Source: a virus. From it: a stretch of 32,098 nt of DNA. The position numbers and the translations under genes were made by a program. The stretch lies in the IMG/VR virus record IMGVR_UViG_3300022926_000065, positions 1 to 32,098 of that record; one strand, 5' to 3'. The notes beneath the pieces were generated by a model that worked only from the letters and a program-made list of their open reading frames with translations, made no database searches and had not been told where the DNA came from. Within the stretch, counting starts at the first letter, position 1. Every line of letters begins with the position of its first letter. This document shows positions 19,497 through 26,628 of this stretch, piece by piece.

Positions 19497-21110
19497 CTAA
19501 CTTTTAATTTTGACTTTGTATGTGAAGTTTGCATCTTCACTATTAACTGTATTCTTCATTTTGATACCAACTGTATCGTAAATTGTATCGCCGTTTACAT
19601 CTAATAGTTGACCTTTTAATTCTAAAGTGTCTTTAAACCCGTCTTCACCATTGTAATCATAAGTGTCAGTATATGTAACCGTGTTAGTTGATTTGTTAAC
19701 AATAACTTCTAAAGTACCTTGACGCATTGCATCTACTTGATTACTCTTGTATTGATAGTCAATTAAGTATGTTCTTGTAAAGTCACCTGGTAGTTTAAAG
19801 ATAGTCTCAAATGCGTTTTGTTGATTAGTATTAAGTGTTGTACTTGTTAAGTATGATGAGTAGATAGGTCCTTCTATTTCTGAAATATAAGGAATAGTAT
19901 CAAACGCAACATCTAATGATAAGTCTTTAGTTCTACTAAACCAATCATTAGTTGATGTGTTACCAGCAACAAAACTTTTAATAATTGAATATGCCGCCGC
20001 TGAACTTGTACCACCATTGTTACCTATATTAATAAATTTATTATTTAAACTTACATTGTAAGATCCAGTTTCCCAAATAATTGCATTCTTGTCAATATTT
20101 CTAAATATTGAATTTTCAAATGTATTTTGTTCTGGACCAGTTTGTTGTCCTTGAGAACCAACATTAGTATTCGCACCAAAGTGTACACCATAAGCCATGT
20201 CAGTAAATAAACATTTACTAAATGTATTTTCGTAAACATCATAGTCTGAAGTAATACCGTATCCCCATCCTTGGAACTCTACATGATCAAAAACATTATC
20301 AAAACACCCAACAACAGAACTAAAGTTAGTCATTGTTACTGCAATATGATTGTTACTTGGAGTAATACCTGTTGTCCATGTGCTTTTAATAATTAAATCT
20401 TTAAAAATACTATCTTTACAATCTACTAGTTTTAATCCATTAGAATTAATAGTTGTTGATTCTAATGTTATGCCTTCAATTGTAATACGTCTTGCTTGAT
20501 TAAGTGAAGTAGTAGAACTATTGTCAGCATATGAACCCGGAGTTGAAGTTCCGTTTACAGTTTCAATAATAGGATTGTCTGATGTTTGTTTAATAATTGT
20601 TTTATCAGCACCTGCTCCAATAATAGAAGCATGAGGGGGAATTTTTAATGAGTTTGAAATAACATATGTTCCGGCTTCTAGATGCAATTTAACTCTGCTT
20701 CCAGTTGTGCCTTTGGTAGAAGTATTAATATAAAGTTGATCAATTGCTCTTTGTAATACTGCTGTTTGATCTGTTCCATCACCTGTACCACCAAATGAAC
20801 GAATACTAACAATATCATCTAATCTTTCTTGTAGTGTTCTTTTGATAGGTCCACTTACAGTAGCACCTGTTTGAAGTTCGCCTGCTTTATAGGTGTATTG
20901 GTCTGCAAGTGTGAATAGGTTGTCGTTCTCAGTAAGTACCTTAGTGTTACCTACTGCTGGCGATCCTTCTGATACTGCACCATTACCAATGTAAAGTTCT
21001 TGTGAATCTACTGCCCAGCCAAACTCACCACTTGCTAGTTGTGGTATCCCGGAACCTGTATTCTTACGTCCTCTACGTACTTGAATTTTTGATATTTGAA
21101 CAACAGCCAC
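19497..21110 (-). CDS. tail fibre/tailspike with right-handed beta-helix (pectate-lyase-3-like)
   Basis: 537 residues, GTG start with TAGGAG upstream. The N-terminal IQVRRGRKNTG..IPQLASGEFGWAVDSQELYIGNG (about 8-44) is the attachment-type repeat seen at the head of many phage fibre proteins. DDIVSIRSFGGTGDGTDQTAVLQRAID (97-123) is the start signature of Pectate_lyase_3/tailspike beta-helices. Repeating Asn/Ser/Gly-rich strands with I-F-K-D-L, N-V-F-D-H-V-E-F and N-T-F-S-K-C-L-F rungs run to about residue 380, and a beta-rich trimer-like end closes it. It probably binds or digests host surface polysaccharide; the catalytic residues cannot be told by eye. Driven by CATAAATACTATT. Confidence 0.85.
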   Translation of the reverse strand: MAVVQISKIQVRRGRKNTGSGIPQLASGEFGWAVDSQELYIGNGAVSEGSPAVGNTKVLTENDNLFTLADQYTYKAGELQTGATVSGPIKRTLQERLDDIVSIRSFGGTGDGTDQTAVLQRAIDQLYINTSTKGTTGSRVKLHLEAGTYVISNSLKIPPHASIIGAGADKTIIKQTSDNPIIETVNGTSTPGSYADNSSTTSLNQARRITIEGITLESTTINSNGLKLVDCKDSIFKDLIIKSTWTTGITPSNNHIAVTMTNFSSVVGCFDNVFDHVEFQGWGYGITSDYDVYENTFSKCLFTDMAYGVHFGANTNVGSQGQQTGPEQNTFENSIFRNIDKNAIIWETGSYNVSLNNKFINIGNNGGTSSAAAYSIIKSFVAGNTSTNDWFSRTKDLSLDVAFDTIPYISEIEGPIYSSYLTSTTLNTNQQNAFETIFKLPGDFTRTYLIDYQYKSNQVDAMRQGTLEVIVNKSTNTVTYTDTYDYNGEDGFKDTLELKGQLLDVNGDTIYDTVGIKMKNTVNSEDANFTYKVKIKS

Positions 21111-21130
21111 TTGTTTACTCCTAAATTGTT

Positions 21131-21143
21131 AATAGTATTTATG
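21131..21143 (-). promoter_or_regulatory. T4-type late promoter of the tail fibre gene
   Basis: The minus strand reads CATAAATACTATT, a 12 of 13 match to the T4 late consensus, followed by AACAATTTAGGAG and the GTG at 21110. Confidence 0.78.
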
Positions 21144-21819
21144 CGAACTTATCGTAATACAAGTAGACCCTATCCCACCATTTAGACTCGCACTCTGCAA
21201 ATTTTTCAGGTGTTAAATCAAACTGTTGATACTGTAGATCTCTGCTACACATAAACACATGGCCTTCACGTATATTAGTGCCGTAAACTTCATTATGTGC
21301 TAGTGCATATGCAACTAACTGTAAGTAATAATCTTCAACCCATTCTTCTTTCTTGGGTTTGTTAGTTTGCTTAAAATCCATAATTGCAGGCTGTCCTTTG
21401 TATTGTCCTACAAGGTCGGTAGTACCTGCATAAATTTGAGGGTGGTATAGATTAATTTCACTCCCCCATATTTCGTCTACATCTATCATAGCATTTTCTT
21501 TAATTTGTTCTGCCATCTTGTGTGCTTGTTGAGCAAACGGATTGCTTCCAGGAGTAGGCCATTCACCAAACTCAATGTAGTCTTCTAAATACTTGTGCAT
21601 ACGTGTGCCTACACCTGCGGCTTCGGTAACAATCTCTTGTGCTTTTGCTTCACCAACACGTTTCTTCCAGGCAATTAATCCTGACTTGTCTTTTGTTTTA
21701 TCTAAGATCGTAGTAACACTTGCGACAGCATTGCCGTCTGGACAAGCATACAATCTCTTACCGTCTACTTGCTGTCGTTTGATTTCGCTATAAGAGTAGC
21801 GTTCTGTTATTAATGACAA
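21139..21819 (-). CDS. PD-(D/E)XK nuclease, phage exonuclease type
   Basis: 226 residues. The RecB-like order is clear: GVGTRMHKYLEDYIEFGEW (early helix with conserved His/Glu, about 69-87), INLYHPQIYAGTTDLVGQYKGQPAIMDFKQTNKPK with the first acid D134 and the D148-F-K150 pair, then DYYLQLVAYALAHNEVYG (QLxxYA motif, Q167). All catalytic elements of a PD-(D/E)XK exonuclease are present, similar to T4-like cyanophage exonucleases used in recombination or host DNA breakdown. It starts two bases after the stop of the 2OG oxygenase and ends inside the late promoter of the fibre gene. Confidence 0.85.
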   Translation of the reverse strand: MSLITERYSYSEIKRQQVDGKRLYACPDGNAVASVTTILDKTKDKSGLIAWKKRVGEAKAQEIVTEAAGVGTRMHKYLEDYIEFGEWPTPGSNPFAQQAHKMAEQIKENAMIDVDEIWGSEINLYHPQIYAGTTDLVGQYKGQPAIMDFKQTNKPKKEEWVEDYYLQLVAYALAHNEVYGTNIREGHVFMCSRDLQYQQFDLTPEKFAECESKWWDRVYLYYDKFA

Positions 21820-21821
21820 AA

Positions 21822-22379
21822 TTATTTCCTCGTTGTATATTCTATATCGTAAACTACTGTACGTCTAATAGTATCTGTAGGATAAACTCCATGCCATACT
21901 CTACCGTCTAAGGCTACTACACCTCCTGCAAGACTTTGATAATGTCCTGGCATTTGGAACCCATTTGGATAAGGCATAATACTAAAAAGCATTCCATTAA
22001 ATTTATTCTTTTCATGTGGTATAACAGTGTCTAAATGAATGACTGCACTAAACGTAGTGTAATCTGGATCTCCTGTATGCACATGGAGTCCTTGATAACC
22101 TCCGTCAGTGTAAGCGATTGTCCAACCTCTAATACATTTAAAATCATACATACCACGGTGCAATAATTTAAATTCTAGATATTTAAAAAACTTATCTCGA
22201 GGTTCGTCAAATTCGGGCACACCATCTGGAATATCAATTTGTCTTCCAGAAACTGTTGTCGTAGTTTTACTATAATCAGAGCCAGAAACTTTTTCGAAGA
22301 TAGTTTCAAACTCTTTATAGTTTGGATAATGTGTATGCAGGACAAATTGTTGTCCTAATGATTTATAATCGTCTTCCAT
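21822..22379 (-). CDS. 2OG-Fe(II) oxygenase-like protein
   Basis: 185 residues. RGWTIAYTDGGYQGLHVHTGDPDYTTFSAVIHL has the first ligand motif H99-V-H101; GGVVALDGRVWHGVYPTDTIRRTVVYDIEY has the distal H163 and R172/R173 for 2-oxoglutarate. The double-stranded beta-helix spacing fits, but similarity to the two oxygenases at 5.7-6.9 kb is limited to these motifs. Substrate unknown. It has its own sigma70-type promoter (22402-22430), so it is expected to be expressed early, together with the nuclease that follows. Confidence 0.72.
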   Translation of the reverse strand: MEDDYKSLGQQFVLHTHYPNYKEFETIFEKVSGSDYSKTTTTVSGRQIDIPDGVPEFDEPRDKFFKYLEFKLLHRGMYDFKCIRGWTIAYTDGGYQGLHVHTGDPDYTTFSAVIHLDTVIPHEKNKFNGMLFSIMPYPNGFQMPGHYQSLAGGVVALDGRVWHGVYPTDTIRRTVVYDIEYTTRK

Positions 22380-22401
22380 TTGATACCTATACTTTCTTTA
22401 T

Positions 22402-22430
22402 AGTATAGCGTATTTAGAAAGAAAAGTCAA
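22402..22430 (-). promoter_or_regulatory. sigma70-type promoter of the 2OG oxygenase-nuclease pair
   Basis: TTGACT (complement of 22425-22430), 17 bases, TATACT (complement of 22402-22407). The -10 lies in one arm of an inverted repeat CTATACT/AGTATAG (22387-22408) that could be a regulator site or hairpin. Confidence 0.75.
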
Positions 22431-22434
22431 GTAG

Positions 22435-22743
22435 TTATTGATTCATGGCATTAGCAGTTGCTGATTGAGCCATTTGATCAACTGCACCTGCTGAATCTTG
22501 TCCAGCGTCTGCTGGTTCTTCGCCACCTTTGAGTGTTATACCTTCTTGATCGAAGTTGTTAACTATGTCTTGGATTTGTGGATCTTGGTCGTAAACTGCT
22601 TTGAAAGTTTCTTGGGAGTATTCTTCGTTACCCATATTCTGCATATACTTGTTAATTTCATCCCAAGAAACTTTGAGTTTTTTGTTTTGGAGTAGTAAGT
22701 TTAAGATTTTCAGCAGATTGGGTGATGCTGATTCAATTACTTT
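22435..22743 (-). CDS. -1-frame continuation of the core/structural protein
   Basis: 102 residues open directly from the A9 run at the end of the gene at 22737-23519. They begin KVIESASPNLLKILNLLLQN, continue with LKVSWDEINKYMQNMGNEEYSQETFKAVYDQDPQIQDIVNNF and end in a Gln/Ala-rich TANAMNQ. There is no good Shine-Dalgarno or early ATG; the first ATG is 34 codons in (22644), in the middle of a helix. It is therefore best read as the C-terminal domain of the upstream protein reached by a -1 shift, giving a 361-residue product. An independent short protein from 22644 is less likely. Confidence 0.65.
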   Translation of the reverse strand, partial: KVIESASPNLLKILNLLLQNKKLKVSWDEINKYMQNMGNEEYSQETFKAVYDQDPQIQDIVNNFDQEGITLKGGEEPADAGQDSAGAVDQMAQSATANAMNQ

Positions 22744-23519
22744 TTTTTTGAATCGCCTAGTAATCTGCTCATGCGTCTTGAGCGTTCAATTGACTCACGT
22801 TTTTCTCTGCCGGCTTCTTCTTCACCGCCAGTTGCAGGAGCCGCCGCACCAAACTCATCTTCGCCTTCTGCAGGTGCTTCTGCCTCTGCCTCTGCGTCAA
22901 CTGTTGGTTCCATTTCTGGCTCTTCTGCTGGAGCCTCGGCACCCATTGCTTCAGGTGCGCCTTCGCCTGTTAAGATGGCTACACCACCTGTTAGTGCGTC
23001 ACGTGTTGTTTCTAATGTTGTGAATAGTTGTTCTAGTGCTGGCTTAACTGTTCCAATAAATTGTTCTGATTGTTCACTGCCCATTTCATCGCGAATCTTG
23101 TCGCCAATTTCAAGCATTGATTCTGTTTGCATTTCTGCTGTGTCTTCCATCCAGCCTGTAATTCTATCAACCATATCTTTAGCGGCCATAACCAATGTTG
23201 CCGCTTCTTCTGCGCCTTCTTTAACTGTAGTCGGAGTTGCATCTTCTTCGATGTCTGCTTCGATAATATTTGATCTTTCTTCAATAGCCTGATTAATTAC
23301 TTTAAGGAACATATTTGTTTTTTGATACTCGTCGCCTTGGACTGCGTCAAATGATTCGTTTGTTTCAAATTCTTGTACTTTAGTACGTAGTTTGTTTCTA
23401 GCATCTTGTAATTGCTCTGTTGAAAAAGCATCGACGTTAATTGTTTCGCCAAATCGTTTCTCAAGGCTTTCATTAAGTGCCTTTGCTGTGATAGGTCTAT
23501 TAAATTGTGCTACTCTCAT
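22737..23519 (-). CDS. T4-like prohead core/structural-type protein, frame broken at A9
   Basis: 260 residues in frame 0, ending SRRMSRLLGDSKKK. N-terminal MRVAQFNRPITAKALNESLE, then long acidic helices (EGAEEAATLVMAAKDMVDRITGWMEDTAEMQTESMLEIGDKIRDEMG, about 98-148). A Glu/Ala/Pro-rich linker (about 188-235) and a basic end follow. The helical middle is familiar from marine T4-like structural proteins; an acidic, helical, low-complexity make-up suits a scaffold or core protein, but this is inference. The stop TAA directly follows nine A's (22741-22749); the -1 frame continues for 102 residues. Late motifs GATAAATA/AATAAATA lie just upstream (23540-23551). Confidence 0.7.
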   Translation of the reverse strand: MRVAQFNRPITAKALNESLEKRFGETINVDAFSTEQLQDARNKLRTKVQEFETNESFDAVQGDEYQKTNMFLKVINQAIEERSNIIEADIEEDATPTTVKEGAEEAATLVMAAKDMVDRITGWMEDTAEMQTESMLEIGDKIRDEMGSEQSEQFIGTVKPALEQLFTTLETTRDALTGGVAILTGEGAPEAMGAEAPAEEPEMEPTVDAEAEAEAPAEGEDEFGAAAPATGGEEEAGREKRESIERSRRMSRLLGDSKKK

Positions 23520-23539
23520 TATATTCGTTCCTTTAACTA

Positions 23540-23551
23540 TATTTATTTATC
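23540..23551 (-). promoter_or_regulatory. overlapping late-promoter motifs GATAAATAAATA
   Basis: On the minus strand two frames of the late word overlap (GATAAATA and AATAAATA), 20-30 bases before the ATG at 23519, with AAAGGAA between. Confidence 0.5.
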
Positions 23552-23974
23552 AAATAAGTAATTTTCGATCTGCTCTTTGACACGGTAGCATTCTTCTATT
23601 GCTATATCATATCGCATCTCAGCGGCATCTTTCCTAACTTCATCTTTGCTATGTTCAAATGTGTACTTATGAAATATAGCATCATTGTAGTATTTACTCA
23701 ATTTATTGTCTAAATACTTAATCTTTTGTATGTTATCGTATTTATTCGTTGCAAGTGAATGAGATAGTGCTAAAGCGGTAGCAAGAGAGTGGGAATATTC
23801 GTGAAATTCCTTATCTGTTAAGTCAAAAATATGGTAACCGTGCTTGTTTTTGCGTACAATAGCATTTTTGATACGTATGCTATTACCTTTTTGCACAGGG
23901 ACAGGATAACGAGTTACACCTTCTTCGATGATCTCGTTAAGAGATTTAATTATATCAAGGTTTGTAGTTTTCAT
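23543..23974 (-). CDS. conserved helical phage protein, unknown function
   Basis: 143 residues, charged and mostly helical. Notable phrases: RYPVPVQKGNSIRIKNAIVRKNKHGYHIFDL (22-52, two strands), then EFHEYSHSLATALALSHSLA and a coiled-coil-like C-terminal half rich in Tyr and Lys/Glu. It resembles hypothetical proteins of T4-like marine phages. It overlaps the next upstream gene by 20 bases, so the two are likely coupled. No enzyme motif found. Confidence 0.6.
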   Translation of the reverse strand: MKTTNLDIIKSLNEIIEEGVTRYPVPVQKGNSIRIKNAIVRKNKHGYHIFDLTDKEFHEYSHSLATALALSHSLATNKYDNIQKIKYLDNKLSKYYNDAIFHKYTFEHSKDEVRKDAAEMRYDIAIEECYRVKEQIENYLFDK

Positions 23975-24170
23975 TGGCGACCACTAATACACTTCCATTA
24001 CGAACTATCTTACTTACTAATGCTTTACGAATCAGAGACTCAATTACGAAACGTTCTCTTTCTGTATATGCGTGTATAACTTTAATGTCACTGCCCATTT
24101 TGTCAAGCATATCACGTTCTTCGTTGCTCATCTGTATAGTAAATTTATTTAATAATTCGTTGATTTTCAT
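23955..24170 (-). CDS. small conserved phage protein, unknown function
   Basis: 71 residues: MKINELLNKFTIQMSNEERDMLDKMG, then ERERFVIESLIRKALVSKIVRNGSVLVVANEN. The pattern of helices ending in a two-strand GSVLVVANE wing recalls a winged helix, but it is too short to be sure. The N-terminal MKINELL resembles other short leader-like starts in this cluster. It overlaps the downstream gene by 20 bases and begins 4 bases after the stop of the Ala-rich protein. Confidence 0.6.
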   Translation of the reverse strand: MKINELLNKFTIQMSNEERDMLDKMGSDIKVIHAYTERERFVIESLIRKALVSKIVRNGSVLVVANENYKP

Positions 24171-24174
24171 AATA

Positions 24175-24696
24175 TTACATTCCCGATAATTGTTTAAGGA
24201 TCGGATCTAGATCTTTTTTATTATGAACTGTCTTAATTGGTTCGCCTGGTTTAGGCTTTGGATTTTTAAGGGTTACTTCAGCGCCTTTGACATCATCGAT
24301 TTCAAATTCTTGCTCTTTACCTTGTGCGTCAGGCATTGGAAGTTTTGCACCCTTCTTTAAAACTGCTTGAGCCATTTGGGCTCCTGCTTTGTTTGCTACT
24401 GCTGTTGCGGCTTTTTGTGCAAGTTTTTGTCCTGCTGACTTAACTGCATTTCCAGCCATCTTGGCGGCACCTTTTACTGCGGCTTTACCCATTTGTGCGC
24501 CAACTCTTCCTGCTGTTTTTAATGCGGCACCAGCGGCTTTGCCAGCCACCTTAGCACCCATGGCTCCAACTTTTCCAAGTGCCATGCCAATTGCAGGTAA
24601 AATTTCATCTAGTTGTTCTTCAGAAAGATTAGGATATCGTTTTCTTGCTATTGCTTTTAAATCTTCTTCATTTAATTGAAAATCATTATATCTCAT
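24175..24696 (-). CDS. Ala/Gly/Lys-rich phage protein with MRYNDF N-terminus
   Basis: 173 residues. It begins MRYNDFQLNEEDLKAIARKR (putative capsid-targeting peptide; LNE at 8-10). Then a long low-complexity Ala/Gly/Lys helix region (about 35-120, GKAAGAALKTAGRVGAQMGKAA type) follows, which could be amphipathic or membrane-active like colicin-type or ejected proteins. An ordinary C-terminal domain (EQEFEIDDVKGAEVTLKNPKPKPGE) closes it. No family recognised. Stop and start overlap by one base with the upstream basic protein (TAATG), consistent with one long operon. Confidence 0.65.
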   Translation of the reverse strand: MRYNDFQLNEEDLKAIARKRYPNLSEEQLDEILPAIGMALGKVGAMGAKVAGKAAGAALKTAGRVGAQMGKAAVKGAAKMAGNAVKSAGQKLAQKAATAVANKAGAQMAQAVLKKGAKLPMPDAQGKEQEFEIDDVKGAEVTLKNPKPKPGEPIKTVHNKKDLDPILKQLSGM

Positions 24697-25025
24697 TAAC
24701 GTTTCCTCTTTCTACTTCTAGTCTTAGGTTTAATATTCCTTAGATTACGTCTTCCTGATTTATTAATTCTAGTTAGACGTTGTGTACTTCCTCTTGCTCT
24801 TTTAGTTCTCGAGGACTTAACTTTCATCACACTCCCTTTACGTGCCTTAGCCTTCTTGATGTTAATCATACTTTTAATTCGTTTAGGAGCATTACAAGTT
24901 GCAGGTTTAGCAACAATGCGTCCTTTACGACTTCCAGAAGTACAACGATACTTACGTACCAGTTTGTTTCCTTTGCGCCCCATAATCTGGATTGCGCCTT
25001 CTGTTAAAAGTTCTGCTACTTTCAT
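24696..25025 (-). CDS. very basic phage protein, tandem paralogue A
   Basis: 109 residues, more than a third Lys/Arg. MKVAELLTEGAIQIMGRKGNK, then the shared core KLVRKYRCTSGSRKGRIVAKPATCNAPKRIKSMINIKKAKARKGS (21-65), and a Lys/Arg tail. The core RCTSG-x-RKGRIV-x(5)-C recurs in the downstream-listed paralogue and, as I recall, in cyanophage-like genomes. The two Cys could pair or bind metal. Charge suggests DNA condensation or packaging with the genome. LTE at 7-9 would suit prohead protease cleavage. Confidence 0.7.
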   Translation of the reverse strand: MKVAELLTEGAIQIMGRKGNKLVRKYRCTSGSRKGRIVAKPATCNAPKRIKSMINIKKAKARKGSVMKVKSSRTKRARGSTQRLTRINKSGRRNLRNIKPKTRSRKRKR

Positions 25026-25342
25026 CTTTTCTTAATTGCCTTACGTTTTGCTGAGCCTCTACTACCGCCTGCTTTATTAAGAGTACGAACTCTAATACTT
25101 GTAGGATTAATACGTTTAGTTCTACGAGCCTTACGTGCCATCCTAGCACCTAGTCTTGCTCGTGTTTTCTTCATGCGTATCCTAGCCTTAATGTTCGGTG
25201 CCGCAAAGCACTGACCAACTTTAGAAACAATACGGCCTTTACGTTGTCCTGAGGTACAACGATACTTGCGGACAACTTTTTTGCCGCTTCTAGCCCAAAT
25301 TTGTTTCTCGTCTAGAGGTAAGGTAATTTCTTCTACTAGCAT
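25022..25342 (-). CDS. very basic phage protein, tandem paralogue B
   Basis: 106 residues with the core KVVRKYRCTSGQRKGRIVSKVGQCFAAPNIKARIRMKKTRARLG (22-65), matching paralogue A position for position. A Lys/Arg-rich tail (ARKARRTKRINPTSIRVRTLNK) follows. Stop overlaps the start of A by four bases. The GCTAAATACTA motif (25348-25358) lies almost directly before the ATG, so a leaderless or very short-leader late transcript is possible. A DNA-binding head protein is the best guess. Confidence 0.7.
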   Translation of the reverse strand: MLVEEITLPLDEKQIWARSGKKVVRKYRCTSGQRKGRIVSKVGQCFAAPNIKARIRMKKTRARLGARMARKARRTKRINPTSIRVRTLNKAGGSRGSAKRKAIKKR

Positions 25343-25347
25343 AACAC

Positions 25348-25358
25348 TAGTATTTAGC
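25348..25358 (-). promoter_or_regulatory. late-like promoter GCTAAATACTA
   Basis: The minus strand reads GCTAAATACTA, sharing TAAATACTA with the best late promoters in the window, and sits eight bases (from the end of TAAATA) before the ATG at 25342. Confidence 0.5.
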
Positions 25359-25368
25359 GTTTTAAAGT

Positions 25369-25605
25369 TTAGTTGAAGTTAATAAGAATGACTACAATAG
25401 TTGAAAGTAGTCCTGCAACAATAGTACCTGCGGCGCCAACTAGTACTTTGACCATGGCCTTGTTGCCGTGTTGTATGTCGGCATGGATATGTTCGACTTT
25501 TTCTTCGATCTTAGTAAGACGACCCTCTAAGACTTCATAGCGTTGAGCGCATAAATCCACGTGGGCTTCTAAATTTTCTTTTTCTAAGTTTGTGGCTTTT
25601 GCCAT
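25369..25605 (-). CDS. coiled-coil plus C-terminal membrane helix protein (XhlA-like)
   Basis: 78 residues from the ATG at 25605, which has GGAGAG upstream; a longer frame to 25650 lacks support. An N-terminal charged coiled coil (NLEKENLEAHVDLCAQRYEVLEGRLTKIEEKVEHIHADI) is followed by one membrane helix (VLVGAAGTIVAGLLSTIVVILI). This is the layout of haemolysin XhlA-like phage proteins, often linked to lysis, but a structural or anchoring role is equally possible. A late promoter (25704-25711) lies about 100 bases upstream. Confidence 0.68.
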   Translation of the reverse strand: MAKATNLEKENLEAHVDLCAQRYEVLEGRLTKIEEKVEHIHADIQHGNKAMVKVLVGAAGTIVAGLLSTIVVILINFN

Positions 25606-25703
25606 CTTGTTCTCTCCATTGCTGATGCTTATGCATCGTTTATCGTGCAAGGGGCCTATTTGTACCTATATGTGATGTAAAGTTGCCTATGTTCTTATGA
25701 TAA

Positions 25704-25711
25704 TATTTATG
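25704..25711 (-). promoter_or_regulatory. T4-type late promoter
   Basis: The minus strand reads CATAAATATTATC directly after the stop of the gene at 25712. It would give the XhlA-like gene a leader of about 90 bases. Confidence 0.55.
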
Positions 25712-26128
25712 CTATTCAGTGTCTTCATTATCTGATAATATAAAAACTAAGTTAGTTAGTTCATTGTCTTTAGTTCTGAACATAGTATTATTTATTTCAA
25801 CAGTCTCAGTTAAGTTAGGTATTACAGGAATTAAATCAAGATCGTTAATTAATGTTTTATGATCAATGCCTGCTACTGCTGTTTCTACTTCAAACTCAAA
25901 TGTCCATACACTGTGCTTGCCTTTATATGCTGTTCCAAACCCTATACCTTCAACTGACTCTGTTGTAACTGTAGGGCTTACATCATAGTAAGGATTGAAA
26001 CGCATACTCAAACAATTAAAGAAACTCATAAAGTTTGATTGTTGATTTACTTGTAACTTTTCAACGCAATTATGTTTGTGCTTTTTGGTTTCAGTGATGT
26101 CCAATAATGTCTTAACAATGATCTTCAT
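25712..26128 (-). CDS. phage protein, unknown function
   Basis: 138 residues from MKIIVKTLLDITETKKHKH; an in-frame ATG 18 bases upstream (26146) is less likely because it touches the terminator. The first third is basic with NFMSFFNCLSMRFNPYYDVSP. The rest is beta-rich (GKHSVWTFEFEVETAVAGIDHKTLINDLDLIPVIPNLTETV) with an acidic end. It looks like a regular conserved T4-like small protein; no function known to me. It begins just after a strong terminator, so it needs readthrough or its own promoter, which I could not find. Confidence 0.6.
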   Translation of the reverse strand: MKIIVKTLLDITETKKHKHNCVEKLQVNQQSNFMSFFNCLSMRFNPYYDVSPTVTTESVEGIGFGTAYKGKHSVWTFEFEVETAVAGIDHKTLINDLDLIPVIPNLTETVEINNTMFRTKDNELTNLVFILSDNEDTE

Positions 26129-26146
26129 ACACTTACTTATGGTCAT

Positions 26147-26178
26147 AAAAAAAGGGCCCAGTAAAAACTGAGCCCTTT
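26147..26178 (-). terminator. strong rho-independent terminator
   Basis: On the minus strand AAAGGGCTCAGT pairs with ACTGGGCCCTTT (one G-U) around TTTT, and ends in seven T's. It lies 21 bases after the stop of the gene at 26199. Confidence 0.88.
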
Positions 26179-26198
26179 AGTGTTAATACTAAAAAGTA

Positions 26199-26522
26199 TT
26201 AGTCTGCGATAGTGATCACGCCTGTGATATCTACGTTAGCAAAGTACTCTTCAGCAGTTGTGCTTGGAGTGCCTGTACCTTGAAGTACGATTGTAACTGC
26301 CGCATCACCTACTGCACCTGACATTCCTGCGAATGTAAATGCGTCTGCGTTAGTTAAACTGTCTGCTAAAGATACACCTGCTGTTACGCCTTGAACAAAA
26401 CCGTCAAGTGTTGCTTGTGTGTGGTTTCCACCATCGTTTAGATCAACAGTACAGATATGTGTTTTACCACCTAATCCGTTTCCTGCTCTTACTTTTCCGT
26501 TTACGTCTGTAATTCCAGCCAT
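26199..26522 (-). CDS. small Gly/Ala/Thr-rich protein, possibly abundant virion protein
   Basis: 107 residues: MAGITDVNGKVRAGNGLGGK, ICTVDLNDGG, then beta-like Ala/Gly/Thr/Val stretches ending EEYFANVDITGVITIAD. No Trp, few charges, no signal peptide. AGGAG lies seven to nine bases before the ATG. An ACTAAATA motif stands upstream with an 80-85-base leader, and a strong terminator follows, so it appears to be a monocistronic, highly expressed late unit. Composition and setting suggest a decoration or other virion protein; no family is recognised. Confidence 0.65.
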   Translation of the reverse strand: MAGITDVNGKVRAGNGLGGKTHICTVDLNDGGNHTQATLDGFVQGVTAGVSLADSLTNADAFTFAGMSGAVGDAAVTIVLQGTGTPSTTAEEYFANVDITGVITIAD

Positions 26523-26606
26523 TTTATTTCTCCTATATGTTTTTCTCTGAGAATGTATTCTCTCTTAAATGGCAACTAAGTGTTACTCTACACTTGTTGT
26601 TACTAT

Positions 26607-26614
26607 TATTTAGT
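26607..26614 (-). promoter_or_regulatory. late-like promoter variant ACTAAATA
   Basis: The minus strand reads ACTAAATAATAGTA. The leader that follows holds a short hairpin (GAGAAT/ATTCTC) before AGGAG and the ATG at 26522. Confidence 0.45.
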
Positions 26615-26628
26615 CTTTTTTGGAATAA

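Noticed and set aside
22960-23292. Ser/Ala-rich plus-strand ORF opposite the core protein (and a similar Ala-rich one at 24389-24679)
   Set aside because: Both are antisense shadows of Ala/Glu/Lys-rich minus-strand genes and lack start signals.
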